Assembly (NCBI GenBank): GCA_022865865.1
Contig: JALHTN010000106.1
Location: 1 to 8,248 of the forward strand
Direction of reading: 5' to 3'
Source of the DNA: Anaerolineales bacterium
Lineage (GTDB): Bacteria; Chloroflexota; Anaerolineae; Anaerolineales; UBA4823
DNA length: 8,248 nucleotides
Positions 7,401 to 8,248 of this stretch are shown in pieces. Below the pieces are notes generated by a model, which was not told the origin of the DNA, did not search any database, and saw only the letters and a list, made by a program, of their open reading frames with translations. A program made the position numbers and the translations under genes. Numbering within the stretch: the stretch's first letter is position 1; each line of letters starts with the position of its first letter.

Positions 7401-8021
7401 AAATGGTTGAGGAAAGATGCTAATGGAAAAGCTTGGGCAGAGAATAATGGATTTTCAGATCCTCTGTTCTTTGTACCAAAGCGTAAATGTACTGTCGAAG
7501 ACCCGCGTCCCTTACTGCAATTTACATCTCCAAGAGATGGGGATGAGATCACCCAAAATCCGCTAGATATTTTTGGTCAAGCTGGAGCTACCGCAAATTT
7601 CGAATCGTATCGATTGGAATATGGACTTGGTAATAAACCCGTAAAATGGGAATTGCTTAAAAAAGATGGGATACCGATCAACGATGTGGGAAAAATCTTT
7701 GAGTGGGACCTTGAGAAATTCCCTGCAGGAGAAATTACACTTCGTTTGTTTCTGAGAAGTATTAATGAAACTTATGCTGAAGTGAAAATGATCCTTAATC
7801 TCCAAGTTCCTACGCCTACTCCGACACCAACGCCAACCTTTACCCCGACTCCTACAGCGACTTCCACTCCGACTTTTACGCCAACACCTACATTTACTCA
7901 GACACCAACTCAAACTGCGACACCTACTATTACACCAACACCAGAAGATACCCCAATACCATCACCGACTCCAATAGATCCATTCTGGACCCCTCCACCA
8001 TCTCCAACTAGTACCCCATGA
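4473..8021 (+). CDS. Bifunctional class A penicillin-binding protein (PBP1A/1C-like) with long acidic N-terminus and Thr/Pro tail
   Basis: This 1182-residue peptidoglycan glycosyltransferase/transpeptidase makes glycan strands from lipid II and cross-links them outside the membrane. Residues 1-245 are acidic, Ser/Pro-rich and probably disordered in the cytoplasm. Residues 247-271 are the membrane anchor. The GT51 domain (about 294-465) has catalytic E337 in [21 protein letters not shown] (370-378), [10 protein letters not shown] (411-420) and [15 protein letters not shown]. The transpeptidase (about 555-880) has S630-S-I-K633, S693-Y-N695 and K831-T-G833, so all three active-site motifs are intact. 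After it come four spaced cysteines (908, 919, 958, 1006), a beta domain near 1010-1110 recalling the C-terminal domain of PBP1C, and a 70-residue Thr/Pro tail. The ATG has no good Shine-Dalgarno and follows the MaoC stop by 4 bases, so translation is probably coupled. Family proteins usually have 650-900 residues; the excess is at both ends. Confidence 0.96.
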   Translation: MQDPDFSNPDEEEFEIEGENDISPDEVEIESPGTDSSMPDESARSISANQRVSDPITAGEDDTGIGDKLDGISSEKESDVQPALSQPLLSESEIGEVDEERDQDSKDESVDSSEFYSTYTARGWYNSQEKNSTLPKPQQPVSDLDENLVTGDTQPVVISPNISPESASQQSSGISTPSDAEPHSPPQGRRSDILLASTTAYGASKINTSDPTASSFPQKHEGYKQVPNAAVQPQARGANFDRGVGCFLRVAIAGLFLMVFLGVIGVSALLFQYYRIAATLPPVDDLRQKAAQFETTRILDRNGNILYEILDPNAGRRSFVSLDNISPYLVAAVVSTEDKGFYSHPGFDASAIGRAFLQNYQGGETVSGASTITQQLARMLLFTPEERSEISYMRKVREAILAAEITRRYTKDEILELYINDAYFGNHAYGVEAAAQTYFGTSADKLTLAQAAFLAGLIQAPSVYDVYTNREVTMNRYDQVLFLMYEASQEQGCIFVSNSPQRICVDALIVADATNELIDYEFRSPDIEMRYPHWVTYIRSLLESQFDPQTIYRSGFDVYTTLDPALQELAEDIVSRQVDSLADRNAHNGSLIAIRPNTGEVLAMVGSADFYEEQIDGQVNMAISPRQPGSSIKPLTYNAAFEKGWTPATLIWDVPSEFPPSGDPNDTRPPYKPVNYDDRFHGPVTVRSALANSYNIPAVKTLDFIGINDNPDTPAEDGFIAFAERMGISTLTRNDYGLSLTLGGGEVTLLELTGAYATFANGGRRVPPVAITQIVDFHGNIVFQYSPPTGEQVIRPEHAYLISSILSDNEGRTPAFGPNSVLNLPFQAASKTGTTNDFRDNWTLGYTPELAVGVWVGNADYSPMQNISGLTGAAPIWADFMRESADRVTGGNPSPFIRPGGIVERIICAVSGTEPSNKCPIQRSELFAADQPPLPKNEDLWKKVLVDTWTGLEASPACEKYTDEKLAANVGDPWAVKWLRKDANGKAWAENNGFSDPLFFVPKRKCTVEDPRPLLQFTSPRDGDEITQNPLDIFGQAGATANFESYRLEYGLGNKPVKWELLKKDGIPINDVGKIFEWDLEKFPAGEITLRLFLRSINETYAEVKMILNLQVPTPTPTPTPTFTPTPTATSTPTFTPTPTFTQTPTQTATPTITPTPEDTPIPSPTPIDPFWTPPPSPTSTP
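7809..8018 (+). repeat. Low-complexity Thr/Pro-coding tract
   Basis: This codes for residues 1113-1182 of the PBP, mostly alternating Thr-Pro with occasional Phe, Ala, Ser, Gln, Glu and Asp, in units such as [11 protein letters not shown]. Codons vary between units (acg, act, aca, acc; cct, cca, ccg), so selection has kept the protein pattern rather than a recent DNA expansion. On the outer face it may act as a spacer into the wall or as a glycosylation target. Similar tails are common on surface proteins of Anaerolineae. Confidence 0.8.
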
Positions 8022-8050
8022 AAAAATCCGCCACCTGGCGGATTTTTTCT
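8021..8050. terminator. Strong symmetrical (bidirectional) rho-independent terminator
   Basis: AAAAAATCCGCC (8021-8032) pairs perfectly with GGCGGATTTTTT (8037-8048) around the loop ACCT. The six-base GC core is flanked by A6 and T6, so it ends transcripts in both directions. It starts on the last base of the PBP stop codon, and it lies 37 bases past the stop of the convergent membrane-protein gene. It therefore serves both. Confidence 0.93.
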
Positions 8051-8086
8051 TTCCGTGTAATTCAAAGAGAGGTGAATAAAGCGATA

Positions 8087-8248
8087 CTAATCAGTTGTGA
8101 CAACACTTGTTGTATCTACAGCAACAACCTGTCCAAATAGGTGTGAATAGAGGGTAAATATGTATACACTGCTCAGCGCGCTGATCACCCAGGTGATCAA
8201 CCAACCGATGCACGGAATAATTGCCAGGACCAATGATACGAGCATGAC
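8087..8248 (-). CDS. C-terminal end of a membrane protein (5' part outside window)
   Basis: The minus frame is open from the right edge to TAG at 8089-8087: 53 codons, protein fragment only. It contains a hydrophobic stretch, SLVLAIIPCIGWLITWVISA, followed by SSVYIFTLYSHLFGQVV and a short polar end VDTTSVVTTD. The pattern (a helix broken by Pro-Cys-Ile-Gly-Trp, then a hydrophobic segment ending in a His-Leu-Phe-Gly-Gln motif) recalls the last helices of multi-pass membrane proteins with a DUF4013-like or YciC-like layout, but the fragment is too short to name a family. Coding is supported by the open frame, its hydrophobicity and the well-placed shared terminator 37 bases beyond the stop. It is convergent with the PBP gene. 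Confidence 0.65.
   Translation of the reverse strand, partial: VMLVSLVLAIIPCIGWLITWVISALSSVYIFTLYSHLFGQVVAVDTTSVVTTD

Noticed and set aside
7563..7913. Minus-strand frame rich in Cys, Arg and Ser opposite the PBP tail
   Set aside because: It is the antisense of Thr/Pro repeats, which always yields such a low-complexity frame.
8182..8199. Palindrome TGATCACC-CA-GGTGATCA
   Set aside because: It lies inside the membrane-protein coding frame and arises from the codons for Leu-Ile-Thr-Trp-Val-Ile; there is no regulatory context.

Overview
The window looks like chromosomal DNA of a Chloroflexota bacterium, most likely class Anaerolineae. This is inferred from the class A penicillin-binding protein, which ends in a long extracytoplasmic Thr/Pro tail of the PTPTPT type common in that group, and from the style of the other proteins. 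Base composition is moderate. I see no phage, transposon, CRISPR, tRNA or rRNA.

Layout. Positions 1-3620 hold a compact minus-strand gene set, read right to left: (i) a 552-residue protein fusing an N-terminal B12-binding Rossmann domain to a C-terminal barrel resembling the catalytic (epsilon) subunit of glutamate mutase; (ii) a 369-residue octopine/nopaline-dehydrogenase-family enzyme; (iii) 6 bp further on, the first 263 residues of a large protein, probably a six-hairpin glycosidase, cut by the window edge. Positions 3621-4006 form a divergent control region with two plausible extended -10 promoters facing away from each other and several inverted repeats. The plus strand then carries a MaoC-type (R)-enoyl-CoA hydratase-like gene and, 4 bp later, a 1182-residue bifunctional class A penicillin-binding protein. 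A strong symmetrical terminator follows at 8021-8050, and the 3' end of a convergent membrane-protein gene enters from the right edge.

How it may work together. The most interesting part is the minus-strand set. A single-chain B12 carbon-skeleton mutase-like enzyme appears to have lost the Asp of the cobalamin DxHxxG motif and, by my from-memory comparison, some of the glutamate-binding residues. It sits directly before an opine-dehydrogenase-like enzyme that keeps its His/Arg/Asp catalytic set. I infer an undescribed pathway in which a rearranged amino or oxo acid is handed to an NAD(P)-dependent opine-type dehydrogenase. The substrate cannot be read from sequence. The plus-strand pair (MaoC plus PBP) is probably co-transcribed, but a functional link between the two is not evident.
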